Shown here: piece after piece, positions 15,413-21,929 of the stretch
Layout of the letters: each line of letters starts with the position of its first letter
Position numbering within the stretch: position 1 is the first letter of the stretch
Assembly (NCBI GenBank): GCA_964396185.1
Contig: CAYNEI010000036.1
Location: 1 to 23,322, forward strand
DNA: 23,322 nt
DNA from: CAYNEI01 sp964396185
GTDB taxonomy: Archaea > Thermoplasmatota > SW-10-69-26
Direction: 5' to 3'
Notes under the pieces: model-generated
Databases searched by the model: none
Seen by the model: only the letters and a program-made list of their open reading frames with translations
Told to the model about the DNA's origin: nothing
Program-made: the position numbers and the translations under genes

Positions 15413-15526
15413 GCCATGGCCTACTGAACAGGGCCTTGAGTCTCTCGAGCGCACACGAGCTCCGGCCCAGCGAGAGGAGCTCGCGTGCAGATCTGGCCGC
15501 CCCGCGGCGGCGCCAAGCATGCCGCC
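15413..15526 (+). repeat. tandem repeat copy 2
   Basis: This is the second copy of the unit, exactly 141 bp from the first. The long hairpin (15451-15463 with 15476-15488) now has one mismatch and the short hairpin (15496-15511) is kept. It even retains the sequence of the htpX terminus (GCC-ATG-GCC-TAC-TGA against GCC-CTG-GCC-TAC-TGA), so it arose by duplication of the gene end with the element. Twenty-seven bases separate the two copies, and similarity ends sharply at 15526. Confidence 0.85.
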
Positions 15527-15534
15527 TTACGTTA

Positions 15535-15551
15535 CCGCGCCGCAGGCGCGG
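15535..15551. terminator. short GC hairpin just beyond the grpE stop
   Basis: CCGCGCC-GCA-GGCGCGG is a perfect 7-bp dyad that ends next to the grpE stop codon (minus strand). It may mark the transcript end, but no T-run follows on the minus strand, so a terminator role is only possible. Confidence 0.3.
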
Positions 15552-15552
15552 T

Positions 15553-16179
15553 TCACTGCTCGCCCGCATCCACCGGGCCACGGGCGACCTGGACCATGGC
15601 CGGACGCACCAGCTTTCCATCGAGCTCGTAGCCCGTGGCCAGCACCTCGACGATCGTCTCTGGGTCCTGCTCGTCGGTCTCCACCGTCATGAGCGCTTCG
15701 TGGACACCCGGGTCGAAGGGTGCGCCCTGATCGGGCGTGATGGAGACCACGCCAAGATCGCTGAGCCGGTCGCGCACCTTGCGCTCCACCAGGGTGAGCC
15801 CCTTGACCACCGGGTGCTCCGGTTCGCCTGCCTGCTTGGCACGGTCCACATCGTCGAGGATCTCGACCAGGAGCTTGATGAGCCCGATGCGAGCATCGCG
15901 CGCGGCCTCCTGGCGTTCGCGCTTGGCGCGCTTGCGGTAGTTCTCGAAGTCTGCTTGCACCTTGGCCAGGGTGTTCGTGCGGCGCTCTGCCAAGTCCTCG
16001 GCCGCCTCCAGCTGGGTCTCGAGCTCGGTGATCCGGGTCTCAAGCGCCTCGGTGGATGGGTCGGCCTCCTCTCCCGAAGCCTGCTCGGAGGGCTCCCCGC
16101 CCTGCTCGCGGGGGCGCTCCTCACCGTCGAGCGGATCAGGATCCAGCGGGGGCTCTTCTGGATCGGGGGTCTTGGCCAT
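15553..16179 (-). CDS. grpE: GrpE nucleotide-exchange factor
   Basis: This 208-residue protein is the ADP-release factor of the DnaK chaperone. An acidic, Pro-rich disordered N-terminus (residues 1-45) leads to a long coiled coil (about 46-105; LETRITELETQLEAAEDLAER), including the conserved ADFENYRKR motif. A four-helix part and the C-terminal beta domain follow, with PFDPGVHEALM and the closing VLATGYELDGKLVRPAMVQVA. The ATG at 16179 is preferred to the upstream in-frame start at 16191 because the acidic N-terminus begins there and a GAAATCA stretch lies 20-26 bases upstream. dnaK and dnaJ are not in the window. GrpE in euryarchaea belongs to the bacterial-type DnaK set thought to have been acquired by transfer. 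A zinc-ribbon gene lies 50 bases upstream on the same strand. Confidence 0.96.
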   Translation of the reverse strand: MAKTPDPEEPPLDPDPLDGEERPREQGGEPSEQASGEEADPSTEALETRITELETQLEAAEDLAERRTNTLAKVQADFENYRKRAKRERQEAARDARIGLIKLLVEILDDVDRAKQAGEPEHPVVKGLTLVERKVRDRLSDLGVVSITPDQGAPFDPGVHEALMTVETDEQDPETIVEVLATGYELDGKLVRPAMVQVARGPVDAGEQ

Positions 16180-16229
16180 CAGGCGCGGCACAGAGGCTGC
16201 CTGATTTCAGGGTTTCGGCTCCGAATCGG

Positions 16230-16418
16230 CTACGTGCGCTTCCAGATCCGCCCACGCGTGTCCAGCACCTTCTCCTCGAACGTCTCGCAGACCGAGCACT
16301 TGTAGCCCTTGGCGGCCCGGGCTTGGCCGTCCTCGCTCTGGACGAGCTTGTTCGCCTTGAACCACATGGTGGTCTCGACGCACGTGTCGCAGACCGCGGT
16401 GAACTCCGGCTGGAACAC
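16230..16418 (-). CDS. zinc-ribbon miniprotein upstream of grpE
   Basis: This minus-strand protein of 62 residues has two CxxC pairs, Cys10/Cys13 (CDTC) and Cys41/Cys44 (CSVC), separated by a basic loop (MWFKANK) and followed by VLDTRGRIWKR. The fold is a zinc ribbon. I chose the GTG at 16418 because a CTGATA element lies 23 bases upstream (16442-16447), the same arrangement as at the other zinc-ribbon gene. A TTG at 16481 would add 21 residues that look unordered. It lies 50 bases upstream of grpE. Function is unknown; RNA or protein binding is typical of such proteins but unproven here. Confidence 0.72.
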   Translation of the reverse strand: MFQPEFTAVCDTCVETTMWFKANKLVQSEDGQARAAKGYKCSVCETFEEKVLDTRGRIWKRT

Positions 16419-16441
16419 GTGCCATGATGCTGGCCCCGGGG

Positions 16442-16447
16442 TATCAG
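16442..16447 (-). promoter_or_regulatory. TATA-like element of the second zinc-ribbon gene
   Basis: Minus-strand CTGATA lies 23 bases before the GTG start at 16418. It is the main reason for choosing that start. Confidence 0.35.
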
Positions 16448-16506
16448 CGTTACCGTTCGTGGCACTGGGGGAAGGCTTCAAGGCAGATGCGGGACACGGC
16501 CCTGCG

Positions 16507-16773
16507 ATGGTTTACGGCTGGCTCAGCCTGCTCATCGGGGCAGGGTACGGTTACTTCAAGAAGGGCAAACAGGACAAGTCCGAGCTGTTCAAGACCGGGT
16601 TCCTGTGGGGGTTGATCATCGCAGTCGTGCTCGCAGCGATCGGCGCGCTCACAGGGGGTAGCGCCCTCGGGCTCGGAAGAGGGTTCATCGGGATCATCCT
16701 CTCGGTCCTGATCATCCTGGTCCTTTTCGTGCTCGGCGTCTGGCTCGGGGACCTGATCGAGGAGAAGACGTGA
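16507..16773 (+). CDS. small three-helix membrane protein
   Basis: This 88-residue protein starts at the ATG at 16507. Hydrophobic segments lie near residues 2-18 (the start MVYGWLSLLIGAGYGYF), 30-52 and 60-83. A basic loop KKGKQDKSELFK sits between the first two, and the tail is acidic (DLIEEKT). No domain is recognised. The frame is open much further upstream, but that part overlaps the minus-strand zinc-ribbon gene and has no coding character. The promoter is unclear (GCTTCAAG about 30 bases upstream is weak). It is followed after 25 bases by a perfect inverted repeat and then lipA. Confidence 0.7.
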   Translation: MVYGWLSLLIGAGYGYFKKGKQDKSELFKTGFLWGLIIAVVLAAIGALTGGSALGLGRGFIGIILSVLIILVLFVLGVWLGDLIEEKT

Positions 16774-16798
16774 TCGGCCCCGGTGGCTCGATCTCGGA

Positions 16799-16822
16799 TC
16801 AGCCCGGATGCAGCCGGGCTGA
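16799..16822. promoter_or_regulatory. 9-bp inverted repeat just upstream of the lipA TATA box
   Basis: TCAGCCCGG-ATGCAG-CCGGGCTGA is a perfect dyad lying between the small membrane protein stop (16773) and the TATA-like element of lipA (16826-16833). Followed by CTTTTCT, it could end the upstream transcript; abutting the TATA/BRE region, it could equally be an operator for the dehydrogenase operon. Nothing in the sequence decides between these. Confidence 0.5.
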
Positions 16823-16825
16823 ACA

Positions 16826-16833
16826 CTTTTCTA
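16826..16833 (+). promoter_or_regulatory. TATA-like element of the lipA/2-oxoacid dehydrogenase operon
   Basis: CTTTTCTA lies 24 bases before the GTG at 16858, matching the leaderless pattern of other operon heads in the window and deciding the lipA start. Confidence 0.5.
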
Positions 16834-16857
16834 CTTGGTTGGCTTTCGAGCGACATC

Positions 16858-17814
16858 GTGGCAGCTCCAGCACCCCGCAGGCGGCTCCCTGACTGGTTCA
16901 AGGTCCGCCCGCCCGGAGGCGAGAACTACCAGCGCATCAAGGCCATGCGCACCGAGCTTGGCCTGGCCACCGTGTGCGAGGAAGCCCAATGCCCTAACAT
17001 CGGCGAATGCTGGGGCGGCGGGACAGCCACGTTCATGGTCATGGGCGACACCTGCACCCGCGGCTGTCGCTTCTGCGCGGTCAACACCCAGAAGACCGCT
17101 CCACCCTTGGACCCGCTGGAACCCGTCAAGCTCGCCTCGTCCGTGGCCTCCATGGAGCTGGACTACGTTGTCGTCACCAGCGTCGACCGCGACGACATCC
17201 CCGACCAAGGCGCAGGCCACATCGCCAGGTGCATCGAGACCCTGCGCGAGGAGTGCCCTGGGACAATAATCGAGTTCTTGATCCCGGACTTCCAGGGCCG
17301 CGAGGACCTCCTGGAGATCATCATGGACGCCCGCCCCGACGTGCTCGCGCACAACGTCGAGACCGTGCGCCGCCTCACCCCCAAGGTGCGCGACCCACGC
17401 GCTGGCTACGATCAATCCCTCAGGGTCCTCGAGTACGCGCGGAGCTACGGCGAGGATGTGCTCGGCGACCAGGTGTTCACGAAGTCAAGCATCATGGTCG
17501 GCTTGGGCGAGCGCGAGGACGAGGTCGCCGAGACCATGGACGACCTCCGGGCCGTCGGCACGGACTTCCTCACCATCGGCCAGTACTTGCGCCCCTCCTC
17601 CAAGCACTTGCAAGTGGCGGACTTCGTCCACCCCGACACGTTCGAGGCGTACCGCGAGCTCGGCCTCGAGAAAGGCTTCAAGTACGTCGCATCCGGCCCC
17701 CTGGTGCGCTCCAGCTACAAGGCCGGCGAGTACTTCATCCGCAACGTGATCGACGGGGCGCGCGGGCAAGGCGCCCATCCCACTGCGGGCTCCCCGAACG
17801 GAACTGAGGTGTAG
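16858..17814 (+). CDS. lipA: lipoyl synthase (radical SAM)
   Basis: This 318-residue enzyme inserts two sulfurs into protein-bound octanoyl groups to make lipoyl groups. It has the lipoyl-synthase-specific auxiliary cluster motif C-x4-C-x5-C (Cys40, Cys45, Cys51), the radical-SAM motif C-x3-C-x2-C (Cys66, Cys70, Cys73) and the RSSY motif near residues 284-287, whose serine ligates the auxiliary cluster. The KVRPPGGENY entry is typical of the family. The GTG at 16858 is chosen because a TATA-like box lies 24 bases upstream; the in-frame start at 16783 would put the promoter inside the gene. It heads the dehydrogenase genes; its stop is two bases before the E1 alpha ATG and a GAGGTG site lies over its end. 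No octanoyl transferase or lipoate ligase gene is in view. Confidence 0.97.
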   Translation: MAAPAPRRRLPDWFKVRPPGGENYQRIKAMRTELGLATVCEEAQCPNIGECWGGGTATFMVMGDTCTRGCRFCAVNTQKTAPPLDPLEPVKLASSVASMELDYVVVTSVDRDDIPDQGAGHIARCIETLREECPGTIIEFLIPDFQGREDLLEIIMDARPDVLAHNVETVRRLTPKVRDPRAGYDQSLRVLEYARSYGEDVLGDQVFTKSSIMVGLGEREDEVAETMDDLRAVGTDFLTIGQYLRPSSKHLQVADFVHPDTFEAYRELGLEKGFKYVASGPLVRSSYKAGEYFIRNVIDGARGQGAHPTAGSPNGTEV

Positions 17815-17816
17815 AG

Positions 17817-18893
17817 ATGCAGGAACCACTCCAAGTCATGGGAGACGACGGCAAGCCCACGGGTCAAACCCCCAAGATCCCCGAGGAAACGCTTCGCCGC
17901 ATGTACGAGGCGATGGTCACAACGCGCATCATGAACGAGCGCGGTATGAAGCTCCAGCGCCAGGGCCGCATCAACTTCTACATCGGATCCGAGGGACAAG
18001 AGGCCGCCCACGTCGGCTTCGGTGCTGGCTTCGAGGACCGCGACTGGTACTTCCCACACTACCGCGATCTTGGCGTAGCCACCTACCGAGGGGCCTCGAT
18101 CCACGACATGATCCACCAGTGCTACGGCACCAGCACGGATTTGATCCAGGGCCGCCAGATGCCCAACCACTTCAGCTTCAAGGATCTCAACTACTACTCC
18201 ATCAGCTCCCCGCTCTCCACCCACATCCCCCACGCCGTGGGTGCTGCCTACGCGGCCAAGATCCGGGGCGACGACGTCATCACCGGTGTCAGCTTCGGTG
18301 ACGGATCCACCAGCGAGGGTGATTTCCACGTCGCCATGAACTTCGCAGGTGTCTGGAAGACGCCCACAGTGTTCCTCTGCCAGAACAACCAGTGGGCCAT
18401 CAGCGTGCCCGTGGAGAAGCAGACCGCCTCCGAGAGCTTCGCCATCAAGGCCAAGGCGTACGGCTTCGACGGGATCCGGGTCGACGGCAACGACATCCTC
18501 GCCGTCTACCAAGCCACCCGCGAAGCCGCCGAGAAGGCCCGGCGCGGCGAGGGACCCACGCTCATCGAAGCCGTCACTTACCGCATGGGCCCCCACTCGT
18601 CGAGCGACGATCCGGACCGCTACGTCCCGGACGAGGATCTCGAGCAGTGGGGCCAGCGCGATCCCATCGACCGGTTCCGGGCGTACTTGGTCAGCCAAGG
18701 CGTGCTCGACGACGCCGGTGAGGAGGAGATCCGGGACCGGATCAACGAGGAGATCAGTGCTGCGATCGAGGACGCCGAGAACACCTCAGAGCCGTCCATC
18801 GACTCGTTGGTCGAGGACGTGTACACCGAGGTCCCCTGGCATCTGAGAGAGCAAGCCGATGATCTCAAGCGATTCTACGAGGAGGGGAACTAG
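17817..18893 (+). CDS. pdhA: 2-oxoacid dehydrogenase E1 component, alpha subunit
   Basis: This 358-residue thiamin-diphosphate subunit decarboxylates a 2-oxoacid and passes the acyl group to E2-bound lipoate. The ThDP motif GDG (161-163) runs to NN (190-191). The phosphorylation-loop equivalent MGPHSSSDDPDRY and the substrate-channel motif IGSEGQEAAHVG are kept. The details (CQNNQWAISVPVEKQ, then ASES) resemble branched-chain 2-oxoacid dehydrogenase E1 alpha and the Thermoplasma enzyme, which is known to act on branched-chain 2-oxoacids, so pyruvate is not certain as substrate; the symbol is by position. A GAGGTG site precedes the ATG by 5 bases. It partners the next gene as an alpha2-beta2 tetramer. 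Confidence 0.94.
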   Translation: MQEPLQVMGDDGKPTGQTPKIPEETLRRMYEAMVTTRIMNERGMKLQRQGRINFYIGSEGQEAAHVGFGAGFEDRDWYFPHYRDLGVATYRGASIHDMIHQCYGTSTDLIQGRQMPNHFSFKDLNYYSISSPLSTHIPHAVGAAYAAKIRGDDVITGVSFGDGSTSEGDFHVAMNFAGVWKTPTVFLCQNNQWAISVPVEKQTASESFAIKAKAYGFDGIRVDGNDILAVYQATREAAEKARRGEGPTLIEAVTYRMGPHSSSDDPDRYVPDEDLEQWGQRDPIDRFRAYLVSQGVLDDAGEEEIRDRINEEISAAIEDAENTSEPSIDSLVEDVYTEVPWHLREQADDLKRFYEEGN

Positions 18894-19871
18894 ATGCCCG
18901 AGATGACGCTCGTCCAAGCGGTCAACAACGCGCTGCACACAGCCATGGAAGAGGACGACAGGGTCGTCGTGCTCGGCGAGGACGTCGGGGTCAACGGGGG
19001 TGTCTTCCGCGCCACCGACGGCCTCCACAAGACGTACGGCGAGGACCGCGTGGTGGACACGCCCCTGGCCGAGGCCGGCATCATCGGTACCGCCATGGGC
19101 ATGGCCATGTACGGCCTGCGCCCGGTCCCCGAGATCCAGTTCCTGGACTTCATCTACCCCGGCTTCGACCAGATCGTCAACGAGGTCGCCAAGATCCGCT
19201 ACCGCAGCGGCAACCAGTACACCGCCCCCATGGTCATCCGCAGCCCCTACGGCGGCGGGATCCGCGGCGGCCACTACCACAGCCAATCCAGCGAGGCCTA
19301 TTTCTGCCACACCCCAGGCCTCAAGACCGTGATCCCCGCCACCCCCTCCGACACGAAGGGCCTGCTCCTGGCGGCCATCGAGGACGAGGACCCTGTCATG
19401 TTCCTGGAACCCAAGCGCGTCTACCGCGCTGTCAAAGCCGACGTCGAAGAGGGCTACTACACCGACGAGATCGGGAAGGCCAACGTCGTGCGCGAAGGCG
19501 AGGACGTCACGCTGATCGGCTGGGGTGCCATGCTCCACGTGGCCGCCCAGGCCGCCGAGCTGGCCGCTGACGAAGAGAACACGAGTTGCGAGGTCGTCGA
19601 CCTGCGTACCCTGGTTCCCTTCGACAAGGACACGCTTGAGAAGAGCGTGAAGAAGACCGGACGCGCTGTCATCGTCCAGGAAGCCCCCCGCACCGGCGGC
19701 TTCGGTGCCGAGATCAGCGCGTTCCTCCACGAACGCCTCATCCTCCATCTCGAGGCCCCGATCCAACGCGTCACGGGCCTGGACACCCCCTTCCCCTACG
19801 CGCTCGAAGAGGAGTACCTGCCCACCCCCAACCGGGTGCTCGACGCCGTCGATGAGGTGCTCTCGTACTGA
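18894..19871 (+). CDS. pdhB: 2-oxoacid dehydrogenase E1 component, beta subunit
   Basis: This 325-residue E1 beta subunit opens with MTLVQAVNNAL and has GEDVGVNGGVFRAT, the cofactor-activating Glu60 in TPLAEAGIIG and EIQFLDFIYPGFDQI. HYHSQSSEA follows in the active-site channel, and the C-terminal half has the VVDLRTLVPFD transketolase-like fold and APRTGGFGAEI. It binds ThDP at the interface with E1 alpha. The ATG overlaps closely with the end of E1 alpha (the previous stop is TAG directly before it), and GGAGGGGAA gives a strong ribosome site. Length and motifs are complete. The sequence is intermediate between pyruvate and branched-chain types, so substrate is left open. Confidence 0.95.
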   Translation: MPEMTLVQAVNNALHTAMEEDDRVVVLGEDVGVNGGVFRATDGLHKTYGEDRVVDTPLAEAGIIGTAMGMAMYGLRPVPEIQFLDFIYPGFDQIVNEVAKIRYRSGNQYTAPMVIRSPYGGGIRGGHYHSQSSEAYFCHTPGLKTVIPATPSDTKGLLLAAIEDEDPVMFLEPKRVYRAVKADVEEGYYTDEIGKANVVREGEDVTLIGWGAMLHVAAQAAELAADEENTSCEVVDLRTLVPFDKDTLEKSVKKTGRAVIVQEAPRTGGFGAEISAFLHERLILHLEAPIQRVTGLDTPFPYALEEEYLPTPNRVLDAVDEVLSY

Positions 19872-19881
19872 GGTGATCGTC

Positions 19882-21222
19882 ATGGCCGGAGATTACGAGT
19901 TCAAACTACCAGACGTGGGCGAGGGCGTCCACGAGGGCGAGATCGTCAACTGGCTCGTCAGCGAAGGCGACGAGGTCGAAGCCGACGAGGACATCGTGGA
20001 GGTCATGACCGACAAGGCCACGGTCCAGATCTCCGCTCCCGTTGCCGGGACCATCAAGGAGATCCGCTTCCAAGAGGGCGAGGTGGTCGACGTGGGCGAC
20101 GTCTTCGTCGTCATCGCCCCCGCCGGGGGCTCACAAGAGCCTGGCGGGGCCTCGGAGCCGTCGGAGAAGGCCGAGCCAGAAGCCTCAGCCGAGGCCGGCA
20201 CGAACGGCGACGCGGCCGAGGCTGATGAAGAGAAGACCCTCTTCGATCTCCCCAGTGGAGCCACAGGCCCTGAAGGCGAGCGGCGCCCCCGCTCCCGGCG
20301 CAAGGCGTCCGCCTCCACGCGCACCTCCGGCCAGGTCCTGGCCCTGCCCAAGGTACGTCACGAAGCCAAAGAGAAGGACATCGACCTCGCCACCGTTGAG
20401 CCCACCGGCAACCACGGCGAGATCACCATGGCCGATCTCGAGCAAGCCATCGCCGGCGGCGGGATGGGCTTCGCTCCTCAGCAGTTCGACTTCAGCATCC
20501 CGGAGGTCAGCCGCGAACACGCCTCCAGCGTCGAACCGCTCAAGGGGATGCGCAAGCGGATCTGGGAGAACATGACGCGGGCCAAGACCCTGCAGCCCCA
20601 CTTCACCTACGTCTGCGAGGTCCGGGCCGACAAGCTCGTCGAGGTCCGAGGCGAGATGAAGAAGCTCGGCGAGGAGCGCGGCGTCAACGTCACCTTCCTG
20701 CCGCTGATCGTCAAGGCCCTGGTGCGAGCCCTCCAGCGCCACCCGCGCTGCAACGCGCTGGTGGATGAGAACACGCGCGAGCTCGTGGTCCAGGAGCCGA
20801 TCAACCTGGGCATCGCGGCGGCCACCGAGCGAGGCCTCATCGTGCCCGTGGTCCACGACGCGGACAAGAAGACGATCCTCGAGGTGGCCGAGGAGATCAA
20901 CGAGCTGGGTCAGAAGGCCAGCGAGTTCAAGCTCAGCATGGACGAGCTCACCGGTGGCACGTTCACGATCACGAGCCTGGGCAAGGTCGGGGGCCTGTTG
21001 GCCACGCCGATCCTCAACCATCCCCAGGTGGCCATCATGGGCATCCATGCGATCCGCGACGTCCCGGTCGTCGAGGACGGCGAGGTCGTGGCTGGCAAGG
21101 TCATGAACCTCTCGTTCACCTTCGACCACCGGCTCGTTGACGGCTACGACGGCGCGCTCTTCGCCAACGATGTGAAGAAGTTCCTCGAGGAGCCCAACCT
21201 CCTGCTCTTGGAAAGCCGCTGA
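19882..21222 (+). CDS. pdhC: 2-oxoacid dehydrogenase E2 component (dihydrolipoamide acyltransferase)
   Basis: This 446-residue E2 core protein has one lipoyl domain (residues 1-78) with the lipoylated Lys45 in MTDKATV. An Ala/Glu/Pro-rich linker (about 80-150) follows, then a peripheral-subunit-binding domain (about 154-192; LPKVRHEAKEKDIDL) and a second linker. The acyltransferase domain (about 205-446) has active-site His416 and Asp420 in DHRLVDG. It transfers the acyl group to CoA and forms the oligomeric core that binds E1 and E3. The ATG at 19882 is chosen because GAGGTGAT lies just upstream and the lipoyl domain begins at once; a longer frame to 19705 only overlaps E1 beta. The gene starts 10 bases after E1 beta. 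Lys45 is the expected target of the LipA encoded in the same cluster. Confidence 0.96.
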   Translation: MAGDYEFKLPDVGEGVHEGEIVNWLVSEGDEVEADEDIVEVMTDKATVQISAPVAGTIKEIRFQEGEVVDVGDVFVVIAPAGGSQEPGGASEPSEKAEPEASAEAGTNGDAAEADEEKTLFDLPSGATGPEGERRPRSRRKASASTRTSGQVLALPKVRHEAKEKDIDLATVEPTGNHGEITMADLEQAIAGGGMGFAPQQFDFSIPEVSREHASSVEPLKGMRKRIWENMTRAKTLQPHFTYVCEVRADKLVEVRGEMKKLGEERGVNVTFLPLIVKALVRALQRHPRCNALVDENTRELVVQEPINLGIAAATERGLIVPVVHDADKKTILEVAEEINELGQKASEFKLSMDELTGGTFTITSLGKVGGLLATPILNHPQVAIMGIHAIRDVPVVEDGEVVAGKVMNLSFTFDHRLVDGYDGALFANDVKKFLEEPNLLLLESR

Positions 21223-21299
21223 CGGTCGTTGGCCACACACGCCCCGCCAACCACCGGCTGAGGCCAAGGCTTTCAAGCAGCCAGCCCCGTAGGGGGTCC

Positions 21300-21839
21300 A
21301 TGGCTCCTGCCACCTTGCTCCAAGGGGTGCTTGAGGACCGCCAAGGCCCACTGCTCGCGCTCCTTGTGCTCGGTGCCTTCGCGCTGCTCGGCCTCTACTT
21401 CATCCTCCGCTCGCGCCTGGATCAGAGCTCCGGCCGGACCGACGAGGAGGCCAACTACATCTTCGGGCTCGGGGAGAACCCGCCCCTGCTGGAGAGCCCG
21501 GCAGCCAAGGGGCATCCAGCCTCTGCAACGCCGCTCGGCGCCGAGGGGCTCGCCACGTTCATCTCCAAGGCCGAGTCCCACGGGGATCTGGGCGTCGTGC
21601 GTCTCCTGCGCGCCAACGGAGACGAGGTCCCCTACGAGCTCGCCGCCCGCATCCCCGACGACATCGCCGAGGTGGAGCTCACCAGCAGCCGAGGCACGAT
21701 CTGGCTGGACATCGAAGGCCACCTGCGAGCCCAGCCCCCGCTGGACGACGCCGTCCGCCGGGACCTGGGTGATCTGCTCACCGATGTGATCGGCAAGGAG
21801 GACGCCCGCGCCGACCGGCGCACGCGCCCGCTTGAGTGA
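21300..21839 (+). CDS. single-pass membrane protein of unknown function between E2 and E3
   Basis: This 179-residue protein has one hydrophobic segment (about residues 18-36, PLLALLVLGAFALLGLYFI) followed by a basic RSR. Given the positive residues after it, the rest should be cytoplasmic. A Ser/Pro/Gly-rich linker (about 40-75) leads to a compact domain (about 80-160; GDLGVVRLLRANGDEVPYE, then a DDIAEVEL strand and LDIEGHLRA), and the tail is charged. No family is recognised. A weak CTTTCAAG stretch lies about 28 bases before the ATG at 21300, so it may have its own promoter. The gene sits 77 bases after E2 and 90 bases before E3, on the same strand. It may or may not be related to the complex. 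Confidence 0.7.
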   Translation: MAPATLLQGVLEDRQGPLLALLVLGAFALLGLYFILRSRLDQSSGRTDEEANYIFGLGENPPLLESPAAKGHPASATPLGAEGLATFISKAESHGDLGVVRLLRANGDEVPYELAARIPDDIAEVELTSSRGTIWLDIEGHLRAQPPLDDAVRRDLGDLLTDVIGKEDARADRRTRPLE

Positions 21840-21892
21840 TCGCTCCACCACGACGGTACCAAGCGCTGAACGAAGCCACGAGAGGAGGGACA

Positions 21893-21902
21893 CCTTTTTC
21901 CT
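21893..21902 (+). promoter_or_regulatory. T-rich promoter-like element of the E3 gene
   Basis: CCTTTTTCCT lies about 27 bases before the ATG at 21930, with a GGAG ribosome site 4 bases before the ATG. It suggests that E3 has a promoter of its own, useful if the subunit also serves other complexes. A T-run could equally mark the end of the preceding transcript. Confidence 0.4.
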
Positions 21903-21929
21903 ACGCTCCACGTTGCCAGACGGAGAACC

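Noticed and set aside
15131..15520. Minus-strand frame of 129 codons with an internal protein repeat over the htpX end
   Set aside because: The repetition comes only from the DNA tandem repeat with a period divisible by 3. The frame overlaps htpX and all other frames are equally open in this GC-rich DNA.
15272..15526. The tandem repeat as a CRISPR array
   Set aside because: There are only two units, the unit is far too long, there is one spacer-sized gap, and no cas gene is present.
15249..15692. Plus-strand frame of 147 codons across the tandem repeat into grpE
   Set aside because: Differences between repeat copies show no clear bias to silent changes, the frame overlaps htpX and grpE, and no promoter or ribosome site is present.
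17715..18698. Minus-strand frame of 327 codons
   Set aside because: It is fully antisense to E1 alpha, whose motifs are unambiguous.
20185..21351. Minus-strand frame of 388 codons
   Set aside because: It is antisense to the E2 gene, which has complete lipoyl, binding and catalytic motifs.
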